Source of the DNA: an uncultured Rhodobacterales bacterium
GTDB lineage: Bacteria > Pseudomonadota > Alphaproteobacteria > Rhodobacterales > Rhodobacteraceae
DNA: 64,000 bases
Assembly: GCA_903873585.1 (NCBI GenBank)
Contig: CAIQOV010000003.1
Coordinates: 1 to 64,000, forward strand
Reading direction: 5' to 3'
In this document: one piece after another, positions 1 through 10,424 of the stretch
Layout: each line of letters begins with the position of its first letter
How positions within the stretch are numbered: the stretch's first letter is position 1
Notes under the pieces: model-generated
The model's input: only the letters and a program-made list of their open reading frames with translations
Told to the model about the DNA's origin: nothing
Databases searched by the model: none
Made by a program: the position numbers and the translations under genes

Positions 1-1
1 C

Positions 2-112
2 GGCAAGCACAACGCCAAGCCCAAGCCGTTCCACTGGACAAAGACCGCCGAAGACATCCTCACCCGAGAACGACGAGCGCTGGACAAACTCGATGAAATC
101 AGAAAAAAATAG
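2..112 (+). pseudogene. IS630-family transposase, C-terminal remnant
   Basis: Frame 2 from the window edge reads 36 codons to a TAG at 110-112. The stretch HNAKPKPFHWTKTAEDIL matches the C-terminal signature of IS630-type transposases (hNxxPKPFxWTkTAxdIL), followed by a short basic tail. The rest of the gene lies outside the window, so it cannot be said whether the element is intact. The same reading frame stays open after the stop and enters a 5'-truncated sulfotransferase gene, so the insertion sequence end lies only a few bases past 112 and probably cut that gene. Recognition rests on family memory of the C-terminal motif. Confidence 0.75.
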
Positions 113-745
113 GGAGCAAGCGTCAGACTCAGAACACTAGAAATTGGTGAAGACTTTGCGGGTGTAAACCAGACCATTCTTGCCCGAAGAAATGTGTTCA
201 TGCACAGAAATCCTTTAGATACGGCAGTCTCAATGTATTTTGAAACGCATTTTAGACAGCTTCATCCAAGTTCTAAGGGATATACTGAAAAATTAAAAAA
301 AATGCAAAATTTGGATCGAATTCCTCCAGAAAAAATCGAAGACTTTGTGTTGGATTCAATTTGGGGAATTGAGAGAGTTTGCAAGTTCAACAGAGGTTGG
401 TTAAGCTTTATACAAAGCGCAGATAAAATAAAGTTTCATATAATATCTTATGAGACTGCAAAATCAAATTCGAAGTTGGAAATAGAAAAATTTTTAGGTT
501 TTCTGAACAGCAAGGTCAAAAACATTGATGAAATAGTTCAAAAGACCCAATTTGATGAAATGAAAAAACTAGAGTCATCGCTTTCGGAACCTGTCGGCAG
601 ACTAAGGTTGGGCATGCAAGTTCCGGGCGAACCAGAGTCTATGAAAGTGAGAAAGGGAAAGATTGGTGGTTATAGGGATTATCTTTCCGATCATGTTATC
701 AAGCAATGTGCTGATATAGCTTCATCCTATGACTTCAACGTGTGA
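113..745 (+). pseudogene. Sulfotransferase, 5'-truncated by an insertion sequence
   Basis: A start at GTG 194 would give 183 residues, but the frame is open back to the transposase stop and the translated upstream stretch (LEIGEDFAGVNQTILARRN) looks like real protein. The gene has therefore probably lost its 5' end, including the N-terminal PAPS 5'-phosphosulfate loop. Visible sulfotransferase (PF00685) features are the 3'-phosphate motif RNPLDTAVSMYF, an F-x-x-MKK segment, and a C-terminal RKGKIGGYRDYL resembling the RKG-x-x-G-dW motif. The gene is visibly AT-rich against the GC-rich chromosome, which suggests transfer. Such enzymes usually sulfate surface glycans or small molecules; the substrate is unknown and the remnant is probably inactive. 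Confidence 0.7.
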
Positions 746-892
746 TTTCATAGCACGGTAACTTTTCGTCGATCAACTGTCTGCTTTGTTTTGATCCAAA
801 CACCCCGACCCACCACCTTTCACCCCCCCGCGATTCCCCACCCATCGCAGGGGTCCTACCGCTCTATAAGTCTTTATAAGTTTCAGTTGCAC

Positions 893-933
893 ATAAGAAA
901 AAGATCCCAAGCAGATAAGTGCTTGAGATCTTT
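893..933 (-). terminator. Terminator of tRNA-Lys
   Basis: On the minus strand, arms 933-920 and 913-900 pair over about 14 bases with one mismatch around a six-base loop, followed by a T-rich run (TTTTTCTTAT). It lies directly behind the tRNA-Lys CCA end. Confidence 0.75.
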
Positions 934-939
934 GATAAA

Positions 940-1015
940 TGGTGAGCCGGTCGGGATCCGAACCCGAGACCTACTGATTAAAAGTCAGTTGCTCTACCAG
1001 CTGAGCTACCGGCCC
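940..1015 (-). tRNA. tRNA-Lys (anticodon TTT)
   Basis: Read on the minus strand, this is a 76-base cloverleaf. The 7-bp acceptor stem starts GGGCCGG, the D arm contains GCTCAGCTGGTAGAGC, the anticodon loop CTTTTAA carries TTT, the T arm holds GGTTCGGATCC, and CCA is encoded (942-940). It stands between the IS630/sulfotransferase scar and dapF. Confidence 0.95.
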
Positions 1016-1216
1016 ACTGCGGCGCTGACTAAGGAAAGCTGAGGGGGACGTCAACCCATAATCGGCAAGGAAATCGGGGGATTGTGACAGTTCGAGGTGA
1101 TCAGGCCGATCTGATGCGCGCTTTGCCCGCACCTGCGCGGGCGGTCAGGCAGCCAATCGGCGGCAGTCGGCCTTGAAACGCTGGCAAAACCTGACGGTCG
1201 CGCGTATATCGCGGGC

Positions 1217-2053
1217 ATGAACACGACCAAACTCTCATCCTCGCTTGGCTTCATGAAGATGCATGGGGCGGGCAATGATTTTGTGGTGATCGACTCGCGC
1301 GGGCGCGAGGCGGTGGTGACGCATGCGCTGGCGCGCGCGTTGGGGGATCGCAATCGCGGCGTGGGGTTTGACCAGCTTGCTGAAATTCGCACCAGCGATG
1401 TGGCTGATTTTGCGCTGGATTTCTGGAACAGCGATGGCAGCCGTGCCGGCGCTTGCGGCAACGCCACGCGCTGTGTGGCTGATTATGTGATGCGGGGGTC
1501 GGGGCTTGCCTTGGTCAATCTGGTCACGGCGCGGGGGCATCTGCGGGCCGAACGGGTGGATGGCAGCGTGTGGGTCAACATGGGCGCGCCGCAGCTGTTG
1601 TGGGGCGAGGTGCCCTTGGCAGCGCCCACCGACACGCTGCATCTGCCGCTGGCGGGCGACCCTGCGGCGGTGGGCATGGGCAACCCGCATTGCGTGCATT
1701 TTGTTGACGACGCCGAAACAGTTGACCTTGCGGGCCTAGGGCCTAGCATCGAACACCACGCCCTGTTCCCGCAGCGCACCAATGTCGAGTTTGCCTCTCT
1801 GCTTGGGCCCGATCATCTGCGCATGCGCGTGTGGGAACGGGGCGCGGGTGTCACGCTGGCCTGCGGGTCAGGGGCTTGTGCCACGGCTGTGGTGGCCCAT
1901 CTGCGCGGCCTGACGGGGCGCAAGGTGCGGCTGGACATGGACGGCGGCACACTGTCGGTCGATTGGCGCGATGATGGCGTGTGGCTGACCGGCCCTGTGG
2001 CGCAAGTGTTTGACGGGGTCTTGTCGGCCGATTTTCTGGCGGCTCACGCATGA
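1217..2053 (+). CDS. dapF: Diaminopimelate epimerase
   Basis: Interconverts LL- and meso-diaminopimelate in the cytoplasm for lysine and peptidoglycan synthesis. At 278 residues it has the family's usual length. The two catalytic cysteines of this cofactor-independent epimerase are visible: Cys80 in GACGNATR and Cys216 in ACGSGACA. The N-terminal GAGNDFVV motif is present. The start is uncertain: ATG 1217 is the longest, but ATG 1253 or 1259 would place the conserved [10 protein letters not shown] at the usual N-terminus, and no strong ribosome site decides. Its stop overlaps the start of mtaB (ATGA), so the two are translationally coupled. Confidence 0.95.
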   Translation: MNTTKLSSSLGFMKMHGAGNDFVVIDSRGREAVVTHALARALGDRNRGVGFDQLAEIRTSDVADFALDFWNSDGSRAGACGNATRCVADYVMRGSGLALVNLVTARGHLRAERVDGSVWVNMGAPQLLWGEVPLAAPTDTLHLPLAGDPAAVGMGNPHCVHFVDDAETVDLAGLGPSIEHHALFPQRTNVEFASLLGPDHLRMRVWERGAGVTLACGSGACATAVVAHLRGLTGRKVRLDMDGGTLSVDWRDDGVWLTGPVAQVFDGVLSADFLAAHA

Positions 2054-3369
2054 GCGCCCTGTTTGACAAAGCCCCCATCTTTGCCACGCTAGGATGCAGG
2101 TTAAACGCCTACGAATCTGAGGCGATGAAAGAGCTTGCCGCAGCGGCTGGCCTATCGGGCGCGGTGATTGTGAACACTTGTGCGGTAACTGCCGAAGCCG
2201 TTCGCAAAGCCAAGCAAGAAATCCGCCGCCTTGCCCGCGAAAATCCGGGCGCTGCGGTGATTGTGACAGGCTGTGCGGCGCAAACCGAACCCGAAACCTT
2301 CGCAGAAATGCCCGAAGTGACGCGGGTGATTGGCAATCACGAAAAGATGCAGGCTGATACCTGGGCGGGCCTGTCTGACACGCTGAAATTGCCCGACCTG
2401 ATCGGTGTGACCGAGAAGATACAGGTCGACGACATCATGTCTGTGCGCGAAACGGCGGGGCATCTGATCGACGGTTTTGGCCGCCAACGCGCCTATGTTC
2501 AGGTGCAAAACGGATGCGACCATCGCTGCACCTTTTGCATTATTCCCTATGGGCGGGGCAACTCGCGTTCTGTTCCCGCAGGCGTGGTGGTTGAGCAGGT
2601 TAAGCGCTTGGTCGATAAAGGTTTTTCCGAGGTCGTTCTGACCGGCGTTGACCTGACATCGTGGGGCGCAGACCTGCCCGGCGCGCCGCATCTGGGCGAC
2701 CTGGTGCTGAAACTTTTGCGGCTTACTGACATCGCTAGGCTGCGTATTTCCTCGATCGATTCGATCGAGGCTGACCCCGCCTTGATGGAAGCTATCGCCA
2801 CCGAACCCCGCTTGATGCCGCATTTGCACCTAAGCTTACAGGCGGGCGATGACATGATTTTGAAGCGCATGAAACGGCGGCATTTGCGCGACGACTCCAT
2901 CCGCTTTTGCGCCGAAGCCCGCGCGTTGCGGCCAGATATGGTGTTTGGCGCTGACCTGATTGCAGGCTTTCCGACCGAAACCGAAGATATGTTCGTTAAC
3001 TCTCTTAAACTCGTCGAAGATTGCGGCCTGACCTTCTTGCACGTCTTCCCCTTTAGCCCGCGCAAGGGCACGCCTGCCGCCCGTATGCCGCAGGTCAAGG
3101 GCCCCGATATCAAGGCCCGCGCCGCCCGTCTGCGCGCAGCGGGCGACCTTGCGCTGCGGCGTCATTTGGCTGCACAACTGGGGCGTGTGCATCAGGTCTT
3201 GATGGAGACGCCCCGCATGGGGCGCACGGGGCAGTTTGCAGAGGTTGTTTTTGCCACAGATCACCCCGAAGGCACGGTGATTGCGGCGCAGGTCACGGGC
3301 CACCAAAGCGGCCAACTGTTGGCGCAGGCACTACAATCAGAACTGCCGAATCGTATCGCCGGGCTGTAG
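2050..3369 (+). CDS. mtaB: tRNA t6A37 methylthiotransferase MtaB
   Basis: Radical-SAM methylthiotransferase converting t6A to ms2t6A at position 37 of ANN-decoding tRNAs. The N-terminal UPF0004 domain carries Cys16 ([11 protein letters not shown]), Cys44 (NTCAVT) and Cys75 (TGCAAQ) for the auxiliary Fe-S cluster. The radical-SAM domain holds Cys156, Cys160 and Cys163 (CDHRCTFC). The motif TLGCRLN favours MtaB over MiaB. Length is 439 residues. The start overlaps the dapF stop by four bases. Its 3' end overlaps the convergent LacI-type regulator gene by 33 bases. Confidence 0.92.
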   Translation: MSALFDKAPIFATLGCRLNAYESEAMKELAAAAGLSGAVIVNTCAVTAEAVRKAKQEIRRLARENPGAAVIVTGCAAQTEPETFAEMPEVTRVIGNHEKMQADTWAGLSDTLKLPDLIGVTEKIQVDDIMSVRETAGHLIDGFGRQRAYVQVQNGCDHRCTFCIIPYGRGNSRSVPAGVVVEQVKRLVDKGFSEVVLTGVDLTSWGADLPGAPHLGDLVLKLLRLTDIARLRISSIDSIEADPALMEAIATEPRLMPHLHLSLQAGDDMILKRMKRRHLRDDSIRFCAEARALRPDMVFGADLIAGFPTETEDMFVNSLKLVEDCGLTFLHVFPFSPRKGTPAARMPQVKGPDIKARAARLRAAGDLALRRHLAAQLGRVHQVLMETPRMGRTGQFAEVVFATDHPEGTVIAAQVTGHQSGQLLAQALQSELPNRIAGL

Positions 3370-4371
3370 GGTCGGGAACAGTTCAACCACGTCCGGCCCC
3401 AGATCAGCAGTTTGATTGCGCGCATTGATGATCTGGGCGGCGCGTTGACCAATCTCTAGACGGCAGGCATCCATCGTGGCCAAGCGGCGCGGCAGACCGT
3501 CAAGAAGCTCAACACCGTTAAAGCCTGCCAAGCCCACTTTACCCGGTACGTCGATACCTTGATCCAAGCAATACAGTAGGCCACCTGCACCGATCATGTC
3601 GTTGGAATAATACAGAAAATCAACATCAGGGCTGCGGCGCAGAACGGCGGCTGTCATCTCGCGGCCTTTCAGCAAGGCTGAACCGCCATCATAAAACTCG
3701 CGGTCCACCAAGGCCAAGCCGTTGCGGCGCAAGGCCTCTTCAAAGCCTTCCAGACGTTTCTTGGCGCGAAAATCATTGGGCATTTGCGTTCCCATAAACG
3801 CGATCCGCCGATAGCCCGATGCGATGATTGCCTCGGCCATCTGGCGTCCGGCACGGCGGTGCGAAATGCCAACGGCACTGTCAATCGCCTGCCCGTCGAT
3901 ATCCATAATCTCAACAATCGGGATCCCCGCCTGCGCCATCATGGCCCGCGCAGGAGCTGTGTGTTCAAGCCCCGCGATAATGACCCCCGAGGGTCGCCAG
4001 CTGAGCATTTCATACAGAACCGCCTCTTCGCGGTCGGGCAGATAATTTGTCACCCCAACCACAGGTTGCAAGCCTGTGTTATCCAGCACCGAAGAAATGC
4101 CTGTCATCACCTCGGGGAAGACCATGTTCGACAGCGACGGGATAATCACCCCCACCAAGTTCACCCTTTGGCTGGCCAATGCGCCCGCAATCTTGTTGGG
4201 CACATAGCCCAAGGCGCGGCTGGCTTGCAGCACCCGTTCGCGCGTGGCCGCCGACACATCGCCCCGGTTGCGCAGCACGCGGCTGACGGTCATTTCACTG
4301 ACGCCAGAGGCTTCAGAAACATCCCGCAGCGTCAGCGCGCGCCTTGGTTCGGTGGATGTGGGATTTGTCAA
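3337..4371 (-). CDS. LacI/GntR-type transcriptional regulator
   Basis: DNA-binding repressor of the LacI family, 344 residues. Residues 13-40 hold the helix-turn-helix and hinge (LTLRDVSEASGVSEMTVSRVLR, then VPNKIAGALAS), followed by a periplasmic-binding-protein-like sensor domain. It most resembles the gluconate-regulator branch. The start is a TTG at 4371: the nearby ATG at 4376 is followed after one codon by TGA, whereas an AAGGA site sits about nine bases before the TTG. No sugar operon is adjacent, so the target is not obvious. A GTTA-N4-TAAC palindrome upstream (4442-4453) lies between this gene and a divergent candidate small RNA, suggesting autoregulation and control of that RNA. Confidence 0.88.
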   Translation of the reverse strand: MTNPTSTEPRRALTLRDVSEASGVSEMTVSRVLRNRGDVSAATRERVLQASRALGYVPNKIAGALASQRVNLVGVIIPSLSNMVFPEVMTGISSVLDNTGLQPVVGVTNYLPDREEAVLYEMLSWRPSGVIIAGLEHTAPARAMMAQAGIPIVEIMDIDGQAIDSAVGISHRRAGRQMAEAIIASGYRRIAFMGTQMPNDFRAKKRLEGFEEALRRNGLALVDREFYDGGSALLKGREMTAAVLRRSPDVDFLYYSNDMIGAGGLLYCLDQGIDVPGKVGLAGFNGVELLDGLPRRLATMDACRLEIGQRAAQIINARNQTADLGPDVVELFPTLQPGDTIRQF

Positions 4372-4415
4372 ACCATGTTCCTTCGTTTGTGCAACTTTAT
4401 CGTTAAATCTTTCGC

Positions 4416-4444
4416 TTGTCCAAGCCGCGATTTTGCGCTATGTT
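4416..4444 (+). promoter_or_regulatory. Candidate sigma-70 promoter reading away from the LacI-type gene
   Basis: A -35 TTGTCC at 4416-4421 and a -10 TATGTT at 4439-4444 are separated by exactly 17 bases, each matching four of six consensus positions. Predicted start is near 4451. The only annotated gene downstream is tRNA-Arg at 4631, but a strong terminator intervenes at 4525. Confidence 0.4.
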
Positions 4445-4454
4445 ACCGCTAACG
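4441..4454. promoter_or_regulatory. Palindromic operator, GntR/LacI-like
   Basis: TGTTACCGCTAACG has perfect GTTA/TAAC arms around four bases. It resembles the GTTACCGGTAAC-type operators bound by enterobacterial GntR, a LacI-family member. It overlaps the candidate plus-strand promoter and lies about 70 bases upstream of the LacI-type regulator start. Binding is inferred. Confidence 0.5.
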
Positions 4455-4563
4455 GGGCCTGCAAATGGCTTCGGTGATATCCTGCGCGGCCTGCAAGCTC
4501 TCAACCCAGACGCAATGGACCCAAGGGGGAGTGGTGGGCCAAATTCACTCCCCCTTTTCTTTT
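4451..4563 (+). ncRNA. Candidate small RNA divergent from the LacI-type regulator
   Basis: A possible transcript of about 110 bases runs from the predicted start near 4451 to a strong intrinsic terminator. No convincing reading frame ends before the terminator: an ATG at 4465 opens a frame that runs straight through it. GGCCTGCAA occurs twice (near 4456 and 4487). I do not recognise an RNA family. The inference rests on promoter spacing, operator overlap and an otherwise orphan terminator. Confidence 0.35.
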
Positions 4564-4565
4564 CC
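4525..4565 (+). terminator. Strong intrinsic terminator without an upstream gene
   Basis: GGGGGAGTG (4525-4533) pairs perfectly with CACTCCCCC (4546-4554) around a 12-base loop, followed by TTTTCTTTT. No protein gene on the plus strand precedes it, which is why a small RNA is proposed. Confidence 0.8.
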
Positions 4566-4630
4566 CACACAGTCCGCGCCAAATCCGTTGCATAACAAGG
4601 GTTTTTGGGCGACAAGCCCATCAGGTCTTT

Positions 4631-4706
4631 GGCCTCGTAGCTCAGGGGATAGAGCGGCCGCCTCCTAAGCGGCAGGTCGATGGTTCGAATCCATCCGGGG
4701 TCACCA
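4631..4706 (+). tRNA. tRNA-Arg (anticodon CCT)
   Basis: A 76-base cloverleaf. Acceptor GGCCTCG pairs with CGGGGTC, the D arm is GCTCAGGGGATAGAGC, anticodon loop CTCCTAA carries CCT between GCCGC/GCGGC arms, the T arm has GGTTCGAATCC, and CCA is encoded at 4704-4706. Confidence 0.95.
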
Positions 4707-4710
4707 GACC

Positions 4711-4738
4711 AAAAAAGGGGGCCGAAGCCCCCTTTGGT
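4711..4738. terminator. Bidirectional terminator between tRNA-Arg and gyrB
   Basis: AAAGGGGGC and GCCCCCTTT form a stem closed by a short loop (CGAA). On the minus strand it is followed by a run of T, fitting the end of gyrB. On the plus strand it ends the tRNA-Arg transcript. Confidence 0.75.
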
Positions 4739-4756
4739 AGAAAAACTTACACCAGA

Positions 4757-7237
<2,481 letters not shown>

Positions 7238-7288
7238 TTATACTGGCATCTGGCGGCAATGTCACGCGTTGGACACAATATTTAGGGC

Positions 7289-7915
7289 TTAGGTAAAGGG
7301 AATAACGCAAGCAACAAGCAACAGCAGACCGCCGGAAATCTTGTTCAGCACCTGCACCCGCGCGGGGTTCGACACGATATCGCGCGCGCGGTCTAAAAAC
7401 AACGCAAGGCCAAGGTTGCCCACCAAGGGCACGGCGACAGACACGGCCAAGATAGCGACAACATCACCCGCCGTCAGGCGCGACAGGTCACCAAAGAAGC
7501 CGGGCAGAACCGTCATGTAGAACAAAATGGCCTTGGGGTTGCCCACCACCGCCGCAACCCCCGTCATCACCCCCGCTATCCGCCCCGGACGGGTCAGTTG
7601 GCTGTCGGCTGACAGCAGAGTGCCAGATTTCGCAATCAGCAAAGCCCCCATCACCGCAAAGGTCGCCGCCGCAATCCAGCGCAAAACATGCAAAGCGTCA
7701 CCGTAGTGCGACAGCACCCAACCCATGCCAAAAATCGCAAGGCTTGGCCACAAAAGATCACCCAGCGTTACCCCCAAAGCCAAGGGCCACGCGGCGGCAA
7801 ACCCACCTGACAAAGCGCGCGCCAGCAGCGCTACCCAAACAGGGCCCGGAACGGCCCATAACCCTGCCATACCCAAGGCATAAAGGCCCAATTCTGTGGC
7901 GTTAAGGGTCATCAT
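7289..7915 (-). CDS. LysE/RhtB-family amino acid exporter
   Basis: Inner-membrane exporter of about six transmembrane segments, 208 residues. The N-terminal GLWAVPGPVWVALLARALSGGFAAA matches the LysE family's PGP-containing first helix and following loop, and the VGNPKAILFYMTVLPGF segment is a family hallmark. Substrates are usually amino acids or derivatives; this one cannot be assigned. It is inserted between recF and gyrB on the same strand. Two tandem ATG codons are possible starts; a GGGACGC lies upstream. Confidence 0.88.
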   Translation of the reverse strand: MMTLNATELGLYALGMAGLWAVPGPVWVALLARALSGGFAAAWPLALGVTLGDLLWPSLAIFGMGWVLSHYGDALHVLRWIAAATFAVMGALLIAKSGTLLSADSQLTRPGRIAGVMTGVAAVVGNPKAILFYMTVLPGFFGDLSRLTAGDVVAILAVSVAVPLVGNLGLALFLDRARDIVSNPARVQVLNKISGGLLLLVACVIPFT

Positions 7916-7966
7916 AAAAGCGTCCCAATCAAGCGCAGCCCGAAAGAAGCCGCACGGATTTCATGA

Positions 7967-8000
7967 TTAACGAACACGCATTCTGAAATGCGTTCGTTAA
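7967..8000. repeat. Stem-loop across the recF stop codon
   Basis: TTAACGAAC and GCATT (7967-7982, two-base bulge) pair with AATGCGTTCGTTAA (7987-8000). The recF stop codon lies inside the right arm. There is no clear T run on either strand, so this may be an RNA-stabilising hairpin rather than a classical terminator. Confidence 0.6.
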
Positions 8001-9097
8001 CCATCCGCCGCAACCCTGCTCTCCCCACCCGCTTCGGTAACGCTAAGATTTTGCGCCCGCGCCCCAAGCGAGTCAAACAGCCCCGGTTCGGTTCCCGTCA
8101 AAATCGCCTGCGCGCCAAGGTTGCAAATCTCGTCATACAAAGCGCCGCGCCGTGCGGCATCAAGATGGGCTGCGACTTCGTCAAACAGCAGCACAGGTGG
8201 TTGGCCCAAATCTTGCGCCAAGGCGCGGGCGTTGGCCAGGATAAGGCTGATCAGCAGGGCCTTTTGCTCGCCGGTGGAACACTGATCGGCGGGCTGCGCC
8301 TTGGCGCGGTACATCGCCTGCAAATCTGTGCGGTGCGGGCCAACCAAGGTGCGCCCCGCGGCCATATCGCGCCGCCGCCCTTGGGCCAGCGCTAGGGCCA
8401 GATCGCCCGCCTCCTCGCCATCGGGTGCGACCAATGCCAGATCAGCCTGCGGAAAGGCAGTATCTGCGCCTTGCTGCGCTGTCACCAACCGCGCCAATGC
8501 GGCGTGACGGTTGGCGATAATCTGCCCGCCCGCCTCGGCCATCTGCGACTCTAGCGCTGCAAACCAATGCGGGTCGCTGGCCCCCTCTTTCAACAAGCGG
8601 TTGCGGTCGCGCATCGCTTTTTCATAGATCAAAGACGCCTCGGCATGGTCGGGGGTAAAGCTTAGCGTCATGCGGTCTAAAAACCGCCGCCGCCCTTCGG
8701 CCCCTTCGATCCAAAGGCGGTCCATCGCGGGCACCAGCCACAAAATGCGTAAAATGCGGCCCAAAGCGGTTTGGCTGGTGGCCTTATCGTCGATGCGCAC
8801 CTCGCGCGGGCCGCCCGCCTCGGCCCAAGTTTCCACCTTGTGCGACGACCCGCCAAGGCCACGCACCTCGGCCGCCACTTTCCAGCCGATCGCAACGGGC
8901 AGTCGCGCCAAATCGCCACTCACGGCACGGCGCAGGCCGCGCCCGGGCGACAGCAGCGAAATCGCTTCCAAGATATTCGTCTTGCCCGCCCCGTTTGGCC
9001 CCGAAATCGCAACAGGCCGCCCGTCAAACACCACACGCCCCGCGCGGTGGCTGCGGAACTGCGACAAGGTCAGCGCTGTGATGGCAAGACCACTCAC
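7997..9097 (-). CDS. recF: DNA replication and repair protein RecF
   Basis: SMC-like ATPase that helps load RecA at gapped DNA with RecO and RecR. Of 366 residues, Walker A is GPNGAGKTN near residue 33, the conserved ISLLSPGRGLRRA follows, a signature-like CSTGEQKALLISL appears near residue 270, and Walker B is VLLFDEVAAHLD. It lies 61 bases downstream of dnaN, in the classical replication cluster. Confidence 0.96.
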   Translation of the reverse strand: MSGLAITALTLSQFRSHRAGRVVFDGRPVAISGPNGAGKTNILEAISLLSPGRGLRRAVSGDLARLPVAIGWKVAAEVRGLGGSSHKVETWAEAGGPREVRIDDKATSQTALGRILRILWLVPAMDRLWIEGAEGRRRFLDRMTLSFTPDHAEASLIYEKAMRDRNRLLKEGASDPHWFAALESQMAEAGGQIIANRHAALARLVTAQQGADTAFPQADLALVAPDGEEAGDLALALAQGRRRDMAAGRTLVGPHRTDLQAMYRAKAQPADQCSTGEQKALLISLILANARALAQDLGQPPVLLFDEVAAHLDAARRGALYDEICNLGAQAILTGTEPGLFDSLGARAQNLSVTEAGGESRVAADG

Positions 9098-9158
9098 CCG
9101 CCTGCCCTTTCATACTTGCCCAAATATCCCGGAGGTCCGGAGGCAGCGCCTCTGGATG

Positions 9159-10277
9159 TCACACGCGCATCGGCATGACGACATAGGTGGCCGACATATC
9201 GTTGCCTTCGCGCATCAAGGTTGGATCGCCCGAGGTGTTGAACAAGAAAACCGCATTCTTACGGTCAACTTGGCCGGCAATTTCCAGCAAATACTTGGCG
9301 TTAAAGCCAATTTCCAAACGCTCGGCATCATAGGCCACGGCCAGTTCTTCTTCGGCAGCGCCCGAATCTGGGGCGTTGACCGACAGGATCAGCCGGTCAT
9401 CTTCCAGCGTCAGCTTCACCGCGCGCGAGCGTTCTGACGACACAGTTGCCACACGGTCAACCGCCTTGGCAAACTCTGCCGCGTCAACTTCCAAGCGGCG
9501 GGTGTTGCCGGTGGGGATCACGCGGGAATAATCAGGGAAGGTGCCGTCGATCACCTTGGACGTCAGGCTGACCCCCGGTGTCGCAAAGCGGATCTTGGTT
9601 TCAGAAACCGAAACGGCAATCTGCGCATCGTCATCATCCAGCAGCTTGCGCAATTCGCCCACGGTTTTGCGCGGCACGATCACGCCGGGCATTCCGGCGG
9701 CGTTTTCGGGCAAAGCGGCATCAATCTGCGCCAAACGGTGGCCATCGGTCGCCACACAGCGCAGCACCGCGCCGTCAGCCGATTTGGCAACGTGCATATA
9801 GACGCCGTTCAGGTAATACCTTGTTTCCTCTGTCGAAATGGCGAACTTCGCCTTGTCAAACAAGCGGCGCAGCACACCGGCGGGGGCGGTGAAATTGCTG
9901 GTGTATTCCGATGTCGCCATGACAGGAAAATCTTCGCGCGGCAGCGTGGCCAGCGAAAAGGTCGACCGCCCCGCCGCAATCGCCAAGCGCCCGGTCGCGG
10001 CATCGTCAATCAGGCTAACCAGCGCGCCATCGGGCAGTTTGCGCACAATTTCATGCAGCATCACGGCTGACACCGTGGTTGCGCCAGCGCGTTCCACCAT
10101 CGCAGGGGCGCGGTCGACCACCTCTATATCCAGATCGGTGGCGCGGAAGCTGGCGGTGTTGCCCTCTGCCTCGATCAAGACGTTGGCAAGAATTGGAATG
10201 GTGTTGCGGCGTTCGACCACCGATTGCGCCTGCGCCAGCGCCTTAAGCAGTGCGGCGCGTTCGATCGAGAGTTTCAT
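9159..10277 (-). CDS. dnaN: DNA polymerase III beta sliding clamp
   Basis: Homodimeric ring that tethers replicative polymerase to DNA. The 372 residues span three clamp domains; the start (MKLSIERAALLKALAQAQSV) and the end (DMSATYVVMPMRV) are typical, the latter closing with the clamp's hydrophobic-pocket strand. It follows dnaA with a 147-base gap, so it may have its own promoter, and precedes recF. Confidence 0.98.
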   Translation of the reverse strand: MKLSIERAALLKALAQAQSVVERRNTIPILANVLIEAEGNTASFRATDLDIEVVDRAPAMVERAGATTVSAVMLHEIVRKLPDGALVSLIDDAATGRLAIAAGRSTFSLATLPREDFPVMATSEYTSNFTAPAGVLRRLFDKAKFAISTEETRYYLNGVYMHVAKSADGAVLRCVATDGHRLAQIDAALPENAAGMPGVIVPRKTVGELRKLLDDDDAQIAVSVSETKIRFATPGVSLTSKVIDGTFPDYSRVIPTGNTRRLEVDAAEFAKAVDRVATVSSERSRAVKLTLEDDRLILSVNAPDSGAAEEELAVAYDAERLEIGFNAKYLLEIAGQVDRKNAVFLFNTSGDPTLMREGNDMSATYVVMPMRV

Positions 10278-10424
10278 GTTCCCATCCCTTTGTCTTGCCG
10301 CGTAGAAAGCGCGGGCCCTTGACCCTATCGCGTTTGGTATAATTCACAAGAGGCTGGCACGACAGCCGCAAAAATCTGTTCACGCTTGCGCCGTTTGACG
10401 GCAACTTTTCAACCAGATCGCGAA

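Noticed and set aside
791-1042. 83-residue frame over the tRNA-Lys region
   Set aside because: It is read antisense through the tRNA and its terminator, with no ribosome site or protein-like character.
7967-8000. Stem-loop at the recF stop as a definite terminator
   Set aside because: The stem is good but neither strand shows a T run directly after it, so it is listed only as a hairpin.
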